Shown in pieces: positions 7,835 to 14,671 of a stretch of DNA of 22,323 bases. Both the position numbers and the translations under genes were made by a program. A model generated the notes under the pieces. It had not been told where the DNA came from. It was given only the letters and a program-made list of their open reading frames with translations, and made no database searches. This DNA comes from Acidimicrobiaceae bacterium (lineage in GTDB: Bacteria > Actinomycetota > Acidimicrobiia > Acidimicrobiales > RAAP-2). Within the stretch, counting starts at the first letter, position 1. The number at the start of each line of letters is the position of its first letter. The stretch is from assembly GCA_003164275.1 (NCBI GenBank), contig PLSY01000232.1, positions 5,068 to 27,390 of the forward strand. The letters are read 5' to 3'.

Positions 7835-8575
7835 ATGGATGATCCGTCCGATGCTTCGGAAAAGGCACAACCAATTCCGACCTCGACCTCCCGCAGTGCC
7901 GGTAGCACTCGGGACGATCGGGTGGCTTGGGGAATCGCCTCGCAAAGTGAGCATCGATGGCCGGCGTCTGTTGCCGTGGTGGTGGCGATCGCACTCCAGA
8001 TCGTCCTACCGGACAAAGTCATCGAAGGCCTAGGTCCGCGTTGGCTACTACCGGTTCTGGAAGGAGTGCTCCTGGCAGCCCTGGTCATTGCCAATCCAGG
8101 CAAAATCGATCGGGAGTCCTCGGTCCTTCGCGGCATGTCCATCACGCTCATTGCCGTCATCACTGTGGCCAACGTCGTCGCATTGGGTGAGCTCATCAGG
8201 GCTCTGTTGGACCACACGAATGCCGGTGGCCGATCGCTAGTGTTCGCCTCGGTCCCAATTTGGATCACCAACGTGATCGTCTTCGGTCTCTGGTACTGGG
8301 AACTCGACCGGGGCGGGGTAGCGGCCCGACTTCGTACAGACCACCGGCGGCCGGATTTTTTGTTTCCTCAGATGTCGACACCCGGGTCAGCACCCGGTTG
8401 GACTCCCGTCTTTCTCGACTATCTCTACACCTCGTTCACCAATGCCACAGCCTTCAGCCCCACCGACACCATGCCGATGACCGCCTGGTCGAAATTGCTG
8501 ATGATGCTGCAGTCGCTAGCCTCGCTGTTGACGGTGGCCATTGTGATCTCCCGAGCGGTCAATATCCTGAACTGA
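7835..8575 (+). CDS. Multipass membrane protein, DUF1345-like
   Basis: The protein has 246 residues with four to five hydrophobic segments: 'VAVVVAIALQIVL', 'WLLPVLEGVLLAALVIA', 'SITLIAVITVANVVAL', 'IWITNVIVFGLWYWEL' and 'LASLLTVAIVISRAV'. Conserved blocks are N-V-I-V-F-x-L-W-Y-W-E-L-D-R-G-G, 'PDFLFPQM', 'FLDYLYTSFTNATAFSPTD' and the end 'ISRAVNIL'. This pattern belongs to uncharacterised actinobacterial membrane proteins related to DUF1345. The frame is open back to GTG 7664, which overlaps the acyl-CoA dehydrogenase stop, but the first 57 codons look unconserved, so ATG 7835 is my choice; no clear ribosome site supports either. A remnant of a related gene lies at 20150-20389. Biochemical function is unknown. 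Confidence 0.72.
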   Translation: MDDPSDASEKAQPIPTSTSRSAGSTRDDRVAWGIASQSEHRWPASVAVVVAIALQIVLPDKVIEGLGPRWLLPVLEGVLLAALVIANPGKIDRESSVLRGMSITLIAVITVANVVALGELIRALLDHTNAGGRSLVFASVPIWITNVIVFGLWYWELDRGGVAARLRTDHRRPDFLFPQMSTPGSAPGWTPVFLDYLYTSFTNATAFSPTDTMPMTAWSKLLMMLQSLASLLTVAIVISRAVNILN

Positions 8576-8647
8576 GTCGTAGCGCGGCATATGGCTACGC
8601 TCGAGGTGCCGTCGTTGTGACTGGACGCGCTCGAAGGAGATCTGACT

Positions 8648-9016
8648 GTGGCAACCGAACACTGGAAGGACGAGCCCCAGGAAGAGGACTATCCGTCGGC
8701 TACCTCGTACCTGTCTCTCCTGGTGGGAGAGGACGCTGCATCGAAGCTGGTGAAACGCCTCAAAAAGCGAGAAGGCCTGGCCCATTTTGCCGCCAAGGAC
8801 ATTCTGAGGGCCGCCGGACTCCCACTGTTGGGCGCCGATGACTCCGAAGTGGCGCGGGACCTCTCGAAGGTTAAGTTCGGCACGAAGCTGTCGCCGGTCC
8901 TCCTGCTCCAGGGTGATCCGCTGTGGATCGCGGATGGGTACCACCGCGTGTGCGCCAGCTACCACCTCAACGAGAAGATCCTCGTGCCCTGTCGAATCAC
9001 CCGGCGCGATGCCTGA
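8648..9016 (+). CDS. Conserved small protein with ParB/Srx-like segment
   Basis: The protein has 122 residues, starts at GTG 8648 and has an excellent AAGGAG ribosome site at 8634-8639. It is soluble, with no signal peptide or membrane helix. The C-terminal half reads 'KLSPVLLLQGDPLWIADGYHRVCASY', here in parts: 'KLSPVLLLQG', 'PLWIADGYHRVCASYHL'. The I-A-D-G-Y-H-R motif recalls the DGxHR element of ParB/sulfiredoxin-like folds, in which that loop binds nucleotide. The N-terminal half is charged and contains 'AAKDILRAAGLPLL'. It is likely a stand-alone ParB-like domain without a DNA-binding HTH, so chromosome partitioning is unlikely. It lies 72 bases behind the membrane protein and may be co-transcribed. 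Function is unknown; the fold call is tentative. Confidence 0.7.
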   Translation: MATEHWKDEPQEEDYPSATSYLSLLVGEDAASKLVKRLKKREGLAHFAAKDILRAAGLPLLGADDSEVARDLSKVKFGTKLSPVLLLQGDPLWIADGYHRVCASYHLNEKILVPCRITRRDA

Positions 9017-9044
9017 GGGCCTGTGGACACTATGCCACCTATGA

Positions 9045-9326
9045 GTTAGGGGCAGCGACTTCCGCAACTCCCGAGAATTGGCGCGGATCATCAGTGCCGA
9101 GTCCCGGTATCCCGTCACGGCCAGCCAGGTGGACGTTGCTGGGTCGGAGCTCGGTGGGACCATGCCATCCGAAGAAGACGACCATCGCCACGACGCCCTG
9201 GCCCGTCTCTTCGACCACTACGGGCACTACGGCATCATCGGAAATCCCAACGTGTTGGGCTGGCTGTTGGGCCGACAGCCCACGAGTTTCGCTGAGTACG
9301 TCCGACGGAGCCCGGTGTCTCCCTGA
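9045..9326 (+). pseudogene. NmrA-like / SDR oxidoreductase C-terminal fragment
   Basis: About 93 residues remain in frame from the stop TGA 9042-9044 to TGA 9324-9326. 'NSRELARIISAESRYPV' and 'HDALARLFDHYGHYGI' followed by 'NVLGWLLGRQPTSFAEYVRR' match the C-terminal part of NmrA-like NAD(P)-binding proteins, in which an H-Y-x-x-x-G segment precedes L-L-G-R-x-P-T-(S/T)-F-x-x-(F/Y)-V. The Rossmann domain with its Gly-rich NAD(P) loop is completely missing, so the fragment cannot be an active oxidoreductase. It begins 28 bases after the preceding gene, and TTG/GTG codons give no credible start. I read it as the 3' end of a gene whose 5' two thirds were deleted. Confidence 0.6.
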
Positions 9327-9349
9327 TGGAATCTTCAGCCGGGGCCACC

Positions 9350-9662
9350 GACGCCGTGGCCGGATGGAGCCGACCGCGCGCGCCGGCAGACTGGTCCGTT
9401 GCCCACGTCCACAGCCGCTCCCAGGTAGAGGGTGTCGTTGTTGGGCCTGACGAACTAGGTGGTCGGGATCGCCGGCTCAGGGACCCGACCGAAGTGATCG
9501 TAGAGGGTCACCGGGTAGGTGAGGCTCGCTGATCCCTCGGGGAACTTGGCAAACTCGTCCAAGTCATAGAGGAGGGAGCAGCCGCAACTGAAGGTCTCTG
9601 TTGCGCTCTTGACCTTCTCAGCGTTGACCAGGGCTGACCGCCGGAATGAGGAAAACGACTTG
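9350..9662 (-). pseudogene. Probable DUF1254-like remnant with internal stop
   Basis: Reading the minus strand from about 9662 downward gives a coherent protein-like stretch: 'NAEKVKSATETFSCG', 'LLYDLDEFAKFPEGSASLTY', 'VTLYDHFGRVPEPA', then TAG, then 'FVRPNNDTLYLGAAVDVGNG'. The R-P-N-N-D-T-L-Y block is the hallmark of DUF1254 proteins. The frame is closed upstream by TGA and interrupted by the in-frame TAG, and similarity ceases after V-G-N-G. It faces the NmrA-like fragment tail to tail, and both are truncated where they meet. Without a database search the family call rests mainly on one short motif, so it is tentative. Confidence 0.4.
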
Positions 9663-9745
9663 GCTCAGTCCGGACCCGACGTAAAGCTCGCCACGGTGGG
9701 CGACAGAGGAAAGTGCCCCGAACACCGGTTACGCCGGTGCGACCC

Positions 9746-10699
9746 TCAACCGGTAGACAGCACGGTGATGAAGTCACGGATCCAGCCGACCTGGCACTGG
9801 TCGGCCGGTCGGGTCTGACCGGGAACCCTCGCCACCAAGGGGGCGCCCGGGGTCGCCGCGGTGTCCAGCTGCAAGGTGCTGGGGTTGATGTCGAGCTGCA
9901 TGGCCGTGACCGCTCCGGCACTCAGGAGGGCGCCGGACAGGTCCACCGGGAGGGAGTAGCCGGCTGCGGCATAGAGGAGGTCGCCGTGCGAGTCTTCGCC
10001 GAGGGCGCTGCGCGGCACCCGAGGGACGTTGCCCAGGGTGTAGCCCCAGTCCCGCCAGGTGCCCACATCAGCGGCGGGTTGGCCGTTCAGGATGAGCGGG
10101 GGGAGGTTCTGACGGACGCTCGTCACCGACTCGCCCGGGGTGGGGACGGTCGATCCCCAAACACCGATCTGGGCAGTGCCGTTCGTGTCGATGACCAGGC
10201 TCGCCTCGCCGGCCTTGAGAGGGAGCAGCACTGTCCCGTTGGTCTCGACGCCACCCACTCCGGCGTTCGACTTGAACCCCCCGTTGAAGCAGGCCAGCAG
10301 CTGGGGTTGCTCGGTAGCACTGACCGCCGGACCTGACTCCGGGCCTAGGGTCGCCCCATTGGTAGGCGGCTCCTGGCTGCCGATGTGGAGGTTGTAGCTG
10401 ACGTTGCTGCGGAGGAACCGGGCCACAGTGACCGGGACACCGTCAGACTGGGTGAAGACTTGTACGTCTATCGCCACACCGTGGGGCCCGGTGCTGAGCG
10501 TGGTCCATCCGGGCTGCTCCGGGGTCAGCGTGGTCGTGGTCGTCGGGGCGGCTGTCGTGGTCGTCGGGGCGACGGTCGTGGTCGTCGACGTGGGACCGAA
10601 AGCCGACGTCGACGAGCAACCGCATAGCACCAGCGCGGCACCAGCCGCTACTGCGAACGCGCGCCCACCGGGCCGACGCCGGCTAACGGACGGATCCAT
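9746..10699 (-). CDS. Phosphodiester glycosidase-family (NAGPA-like) lipoprotein
   Basis: The protein has 317 residues. The N-terminus is a lipoprotein signal: basic start, hydrophobic 'FAVAAGAALVL', then L-C-G-C with the lipid-bearing Cys at about 28. A Thr/Pro/Ala-rich linker (about 35-60, repeats of PTTTT) should span the cell wall. The remaining domain carries hallmarks of PF09992: 'LLACFNGGFK', 'QNLPPLILNGQ', 'RSALGEDSHGDLLYA' and 'AVTAMQLDIN'. Related proteins include the mammalian enzyme that uncovers mannose-6-phosphate (NAGPA) and bacterial envelope or exopolysaccharide proteins. It should sit outside the cytoplasmic membrane and act on a phosphodiester-linked glycan. The gene follows the amidase gene on the same strand with a 69-base gap, so the two are probably co-transcribed. 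Confidence 0.82.
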   Translation of the reverse strand: MDPSVSRRRPGGRAFAVAAGAALVLCGCSSTSAFGPTSTTTTVAPTTTTAAPTTTTTLTPEQPGWTTLSTGPHGVAIDVQVFTQSDGVPVTVARFLRSNVSYNLHIGSQEPPTNGATLGPESGPAVSATEQPQLLACFNGGFKSNAGVGGVETNGTVLLPLKAGEASLVIDTNGTAQIGVWGSTVPTPGESVTSVRQNLPPLILNGQPAADVGTWRDWGYTLGNVPRVPRSALGEDSHGDLLYAAAGYSLPVDLSGALLSAGAVTAMQLDINPSTLQLDTAATPGAPLVARVPGQTRPADQCQVGWIRDFITVLSTG

Positions 10700-10768
10700 G
10701 AGTACACCGTAGAGAGGCAGGCTGACGGGGGCATGACGGCCGGCGAGGCACCCGTGCGGTGCGGGCTG

Positions 10769-11678
10769 TCAGCTACCAGCGGACGTCGGGGTCGTCGGAG
10801 CCGGCGCCAGGTACTGCTCGACCGCGGTGGCGATGCCGTTGGCGATGACCTGCTGGTCAGCCGGGTCGGCGGCGATCGAGCTCTCATAGGGATCGGTCAG
10901 GTACAGCGGCTCGATCACCGCTCCGGGCATCTGGCTCGGCGTGGTCAGGAAGCCGGCGAGCGGGGGCCCGATCAGCATGAGGTGGTCGTAGGAGGCGGCC
11001 AGAGCGGCGAGGCCCCCGGCGGACGGATCGCCGACCGATGAGCCGTACCCGGAATCGGGCAGGACGCCGTCGTCGGGGATCTGCCATGCCTGGGCGCTCA
11101 TCGCTGACAGGACGTCGCGCTGCAGCAGTGTGGCCAGCTGCCGGTTGGACACTGCGAACGGCCGCGCCGTGTCGTAGAGGGTGACCGAGCCGGCGTTGCT
11201 GGAGCTGGCGCCAGCGTCCATGTAGATGCCCGCGAACGCATCGGCTTTGGCCAGGTTGGCGCAGACGTCCCGGGCCGCGACGTCGTCGTGAACTCCGACG
11301 ACGGAGAGGAGGTTCCCGGACACGTCAGCCGGTGTGAGCCGGACCACGGTGGTGTCCGAGGTACGGGACACCACGACCCGGTACCCCTGGGCTCGGAGGA
11401 GGTCGGCCGCGTCCAGTCCTATCGCCAAGTTGACGGAAGACCGTGCGGTGGTTGTCACCGTGCGTCGGGCTGAGAGCGACGCAGGCCCCGGTGGCCATGT
11501 CCGGCGAGAGCGCCTGGGCACTGGGTGGGTTAGCCCGGAACAAGTGGAACACGCCGTCACCCAGCTGTGATGACACGAAGATGAGCGCGATCGATCCACC
11601 GACGAGGAGGATGGCTAATGCGGCGATACCCCTCCTCTCCCGATGGACCCTCACCCCAGTTGGTCGGAGCGGTGGCAT
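10769..11678 (-). pseudogene. N-acetylmuramoyl-L-alanine amidase-like (Amidase_3), frameshifted and degenerate
   Basis: The N-terminal part starts at ATG 11678 and has a membrane anchor ('IAALAILLVGGSIALIFVSS') leading to 'ACVALSPTHGDN', where the His matches the first zinc ligand of Amidase_3. The sequence then continues in another frame: 'SSVNLAIGLDAADLLRAQGY', 'RVVVSRTSD', and near the end 'MPGAVIEPLYLTDPYE', the typical late Glu-containing block. Joining them needs one base less somewhere in 11435-11460. Even if the shift is an artefact, the site is odd: the usual Glu ligand before V-N-L is missing, and the S-I-H-A-N ligand block reads 'GIYMDAG'. It is therefore either a pseudogene or a non-hydrolytic amidase-fold protein. 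It would have been a periplasm-facing wall enzyme upstream of the lipoprotein gene. Confidence 0.65.
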
Positions 11679-12065
11679 ATCGACATGGTGTCAACGGCTA
11701 GCGGCATCGCACTGTCAGGGGCGCTGGGAACCATCCTCGATGACAGCCCGTTGAACGGGACCTGACTTGTGGGGCCATCTCCAAAACATTGCTCGCCGAG
11801 CATAAGGATCCCTGTGGTGTACCCGCAGCCGGCTATGAATTGGCGGCGGAAGCATCGGTGAGCTCACAGGCGACCCACCGGACGCACTCATGGAGTGCAG
11901 AGGTCCCAAGCTGATGATGGACGTGCCGTTGGCCACTCTTACTCGAAACTTATGTGATTCCCAGCTGGCCCGAACATCTGCATGGTCAAGTGTCGTCGTG
12001 AGCAGTGGGCTCACCAATACCTGCCCTCGGACGCCGAGCGTTCGAACGCCAAAGGAGAAGAGCAC
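11679..12065. other. Intergenic stretch between divergent genes
   Basis: I see no recognisable gene. The stretch separates the minus-strand envelope pair from the plus-strand small secreted protein and so should hold both promoters. A short perfect hairpin, TGCTC/GAGCA, lies near 11790-11802. No convincing -35/-10 pair could be assigned. Confidence 0.35.
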
Positions 12066-12290
12066 ATGACATCGTCCTTCAGAAAAACTCTGTTCGCCAT
12101 AGGCATCGCCGGCAGCACCATCGGATTCGGAGTAGGCGTCGGCACCGTCGTCTCAGGGGCGGCCACCACACCCACAACGCCAGCGGTCTCCCCCACCACC
12201 ACGCCTTCGACGACCACCCCATCGACTACCCACCCATGCCCGAACAGCACAAACTCGGGTTCGAGCTCTTCCAGCACTACCACTGGCTGA
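12066..12290 (+). CDS. Small secreted Thr/Ser/Pro-rich protein
   Basis: The protein has 74 residues and a strong AAAGGAG ribosome site just upstream of ATG 12066. The N-terminus is a signal peptide or anchor: 'MTSSFRK', then the hydrophobic glycine-rich 'FAIGIAGSTIGFGVGVG', with a possible cleavage site at about 'VVSGA-A' (29-33). The mature part is of low complexity: Thr-Pro repeats ('TTPSTTTPSTT') and a Ser run. It has one Cys near 58, so no intramolecular disulfide. Such proteins are exported, probably glycosylated and often associated with the cell surface. I recognise no family. The nearby lipoprotein has a similar Thr/Pro linker, which fits a lineage habit rather than homology. Confidence 0.6.
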   Translation: MTSSFRKTLFAIGIAGSTIGFGVGVGTVVSGAATTPTTPAVSPTTTPSTTTPSTTHPCPNSTNSGSSSSSTTTG

Positions 12291-12480
12291 GCGCGGGTTT
12301 GAAGAGCACCACGATGGGCGCGAGCAAACCGGGGTTTGGCGGTCGCTAAGCAGCAACGATCGTTCCGCCCACTCTTTTGCAGCCGATTCAAGCGAGGCAT
12401 TCGACCACTGGGATGGCCGCAGAACGCTGGTGCGGTCAATAGGTCGTGAGCCCAGCCGATGAACGCGGTAGGTCCGGCTG

Positions 12481-12818
12481 GGAAGGGTGCGTTCCTCGGA
12501 AGAAGACGGAGAGGCTATGGCCGAGGTCTGCTGCCGCATCGCTACCCCGGCAAGCCTGGTGGCTATGAAGCTTCAGTCGGCACCACGACGCCGACGGAGC
12601 GAGCACATAAGACCGGAGGGGACCTCCTCGACCTGTTCTGTCTGATCCCACCCGGCGTGGCTCGATCGATCGCCAGGGCTTTGAGCGATGCTCCCCACGA
12701 CCTTGGATCGTGGTGCCGCCAAGAGATCAAACGCTGCATGCTCGATGAGGCGGATCGAACGGTGGGGATCACCGTGCGATCCGGGGTGGGCAAATCGAAC
12801 ACCCCGAGTGTGGATTAG
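12481..12818 (+). pseudogene. Nucleotidyltransferase (AbiEii-type) C-terminal remnant, frameshifted
   Basis: Frame 1 reads 'RIATPASLVAMKLQSAPRRRRSE' (in parts: RIATPASLVAMKLQ, APRRRRSE), the A-T-P-x-x-L-x-x-x-K-L motif near the end of AbiEii/MenT-like nucleotidyltransferases. Frame 3 then continues with 'HKTGGDLLDLFCLI', matching the following K-x-x-x-D-L-x-D-L block, and with 'LSDAPHDLGSWCRQ' and 'LDEADRTV' up to TAG 12816-12818. The shift lies around 12590-12612. The N-terminal catalytic G-S-x-x-D site is absent, and frame 1 is blocked upstream by stops near 12460. In intact form these enzymes are toxins of type IV-like toxin-antitoxin or abortive-infection systems. Here only an inactive tail remains. 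Confidence 0.55.
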
Positions 12819-12996
12819 ATGCGGCGAATAGGGCGGTCTCTCGAAGACTGGTCGCAGGGAGGGGAGTGAGGAACGTCCGCCCGACGAGGGAGCGGTCGGT
12901 AAATTATTACTACGTGTTGTCAGAACCTTCTGATTCGGTCATTTCGGAGGCGAAAAAGCCAACACAAGAGCCAACAATTGGGTCCCAGCGTGTCTC
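12819..12996. other. Short AT-richer spacer
   Basis: No gene is recognisable. The part 12898-12985 is visibly more AT-rich than its surroundings and may be a recombination junction between the nucleotidyltransferase and amidohydrolase remnants. Confidence 0.35.
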
Positions 12997-13226
12997 GACG
13001 TCCTCGGGCGGCAGTGGGTGAGTGCCCGGTGGCGTCAGGGCGATAATCGACAGGTCGAGCCCTGGGCGTCCATGGCTGCAAGGCGGCCTGACCCCAGATC
13101 TTCCAGGCGCTGCTGATGGTCGCCCATCTCGTTGAAGGCCAGGCTCTCGTCGCGACGGACCTCCGGCAGGCGTCCGAGTGCGGATGCCAGGTCCGGCAGG
13201 ATCCAGTGTTCTTCGATGCGGCGGTG
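12997..13226 (-). pseudogene. Amidohydrolase (PF04909-type) N-terminal remnant, frameshifted
   Basis: On the minus strand the sequence reads 'HRRIEEHWILPDLASALGRL' and 'EMGDHQQRLEDLGSGRLAAM' then D-A-Q-G. After a one-base shift it continues 'LDLSIIALTPPGTHPLPPED'. This is the start of amidohydrolase-2 proteins, which begin with I-x-(I/V)-E-E-H-(F/W), have R-L-x-D-L-G-x-x-R-L-A-A-M-D-A-x-G-I-D in the first third and then a strand leading to L-(S/T)-x-P-G. Relatives decarboxylate or hydrolyse aromatic-acid breakdown products. The shift maps to the CCC run at 13060-13062, where one more C would restore the frame. Similarity stops at about 12997, so the metal-binding later part is missing. No start codon can be assigned. 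Confidence 0.6.
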
Positions 13227-13270
13227 GTTCGAGTCCCCCGGAGTGGGGGCAGTGGGGCAGCATTCGAACC
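13226..13270 (+). repeat. Nested inverted repeat
   Basis: GGTTCGA (13226-13232) and TCGAACC (13264-13270) are perfect inverted copies 31 bases apart. Inside them a C5 run and a G5 run form a second hairpin. The arms resemble a tRNA T-loop sequence, but no tRNA can be folded. Confidence 0.5.
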
Positions 13271-13369
13271 TTTGGTGAGAGTGCCCCTTAGTGAACGAAA
13301 CAACGGCATGCCACCGTTAGTAGATCAACTAGTGGATAAGCTCGGGGTTTGTCGTCAAAAGGGGCCGAC

Positions 13370-14590
13370 ATGGACTTCGCATTCTCGCCCAAGGTTGAGG
13401 AACTGCGCGGGCGGTTGCTCGACTTCATGGATAGCCGCGTCTATCCGGCGGAGCCGGTATACGCGGAGCAGGTGGCAGTGGCCGGCAGACCGTATTACCA
13501 CGCACCCATCATCGAAGAGTTGAAAGCCGAGGCCCGGAGCCAGGGATTGTGGAACCTCTTCCTGCCCAACGAGAAATGGGGGGCCGGGCTGACCAACCTC
13601 GAGTACGCCCCATTGGCCGAGGTCACCGGGCGTAGCCCCTCCCTCGCTCCGGAGGCGCTCAACTGCTCGGCGCCCGATACCGGCAACATGGAGCTGCTCA
13701 CTGAATTCGGCACCCCGTTGCAGCAGGACCAGTGGCTGGCTCCTCTCCTCGCCGGGGAGATCCGGTCCTGTTTTGGGATGACCGAGCCCGATGTAGCCAG
13801 CTCGGACGCCACCAACATCCGCACCCGCATCGAGCGTGACGGCAACCACTACGTCATTAACGGCCGCAAGTGGTGGACGACGGGGGCCATGAGCGACCAC
13901 TGCAAGCTGTGCATCGTGATGGGTGTCACCGACGCCGACGCCGACCCGTACCACAGACAGAGCATGATCCTGGTTCCCCTCGATGCCCCGGGTGTCGCTG
14001 TGGTGAGACCACTGTCGGTCTTCGGCTACGAGGAAGGTGGGGGAGATGCGGAGGTCCTGTTCGAAAACGTGCGGGTCCCGGTCACCAACCTGCTCGGCGA
14101 GGAGGGCAGCGGCTTCGCGCTAGCCCAGGCCCGGCTCGGCCCAGGTCGCATTCACCATTGTATGCGCGCGCTTGGCATGGCCGAGCGGGCGTTCGATCTC
14201 ATGTGCCAACGGGCCCAGTCTCGGCAGGCGTTCGGCAAGCGGCTGGCTGAACAGGGAGTCGTTGGCGATATGATCGCCGAGTCACGGATCGAGATTGAGC
14301 AAGCCCGTCTACTCGTGTTCAAGACCGCGTGGTTGATGGACACCGTCGGCAACAAAGGGGCGCGTGTCGAGATCTCTGCCATCAAGGTCATCGCCCCCCG
14401 GGTGGCGTGCCAGGTGATCGATCGGGCAATCCAGGTGCACGGTGGCGCCGGAGTCTGCCAGGACTTCCCCCTGGCGCGGATGTACTCGGCTGCCCGCGGC
14501 CTGCGCATCGCCGACGGTCCTGACGAGGTGCACAAGATGACAATCGCTCGGCGCGAGCTTCGTCGTTTCGAGGCCGGTCGGTCCAGTTGA
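13370..14590 (+). CDS. Acyl-CoA dehydrogenase, ACAD10/11-like
   Basis: This is a 406-residue flavoenzyme of usual family length that oxidises acyl-CoA at the alpha-beta bond using FAD and donates electrons to electron-transfer flavoprotein. Markers in order: '[16 protein letters not shown]' (134-149, flavin and substrate contacts), '[10 protein letters not shown]' (164-173), 'SRQAFGKRL' (284-292, Arg and Phe for FAD across the dimer), '[17 protein letters not shown]' (354-370) and '[12 protein letters not shown]' (379-390). The last motif is typical of the ACAD10/11 and long-chain FadE branch. ATG 13370 is chosen because AAAAGGGG lies six bases upstream; an in-frame start at 13349 has no such site. 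The gene converges with the ThDP-enzyme operon. It is only distantly related to the enzyme at 5967 and probably serves a different chain type. Confidence 0.92.
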   Translation: MDFAFSPKVEELRGRLLDFMDSRVYPAEPVYAEQVAVAGRPYYHAPIIEELKAEARSQGLWNLFLPNEKWGAGLTNLEYAPLAEVTGRSPSLAPEALNCSAPDTGNMELLTEFGTPLQQDQWLAPLLAGEIRSCFGMTEPDVASSDATNIRTRIERDGNHYVINGRKWWTTGAMSDHCKLCIVMGVTDADADPYHRQSMILVPLDAPGVAVVRPLSVFGYEEGGGDAEVLFENVRVPVTNLLGEEGSGFALAQARLGPGRIHHCMRALGMAERAFDLMCQRAQSRQAFGKRLAEQGVVGDMIAESRIEIEQARLLVFKTAWLMDTVGNKGARVEISAIKVIAPRVACQVIDRAIQVHGGAGVCQDFPLARMYSAARGLRIADGPDEVHKMTIARRELRRFEAGRSS

Positions 14591-14671
14591 TCGCTTCAGG
14601 TCTGCGCGCTGGCGACGACCCGCTCCCCGCTACTCGAGGTGTCACGGCCGGATCGCTGAGACGACTTGAGG

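Noticed and set aside
10500..10600. Short tandem repeats resembling a repeat array
   Set aside because: They encode the PTTTT linker of the lipoprotein and are too short and irregular to be a CRISPR or separate repeat element.
12010..12440. Minus-strand frame opposite the small secreted protein
   Set aside because: The plus-strand gene has a strong ribosome site and signal peptide; the minus frame is Val/Ala-rich antisense of Thr codons.
12459..12818. Intact 119-residue protein in frame 3
   Set aside because: Its first 45 residues are Gly/Arg-rich noise, while frame 1 carries the matching nucleotidyltransferase block; a frameshifted remnant explains both halves better.
13216..13275. Possible tRNA gene (GGTTCGAGTCC looks like a T-loop)
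   Set aside because: The T-stem has a mismatch and I could build no acceptor, D or anticodon arm on either strand; the bases are also explained by the start of the amidohydrolase remnant.
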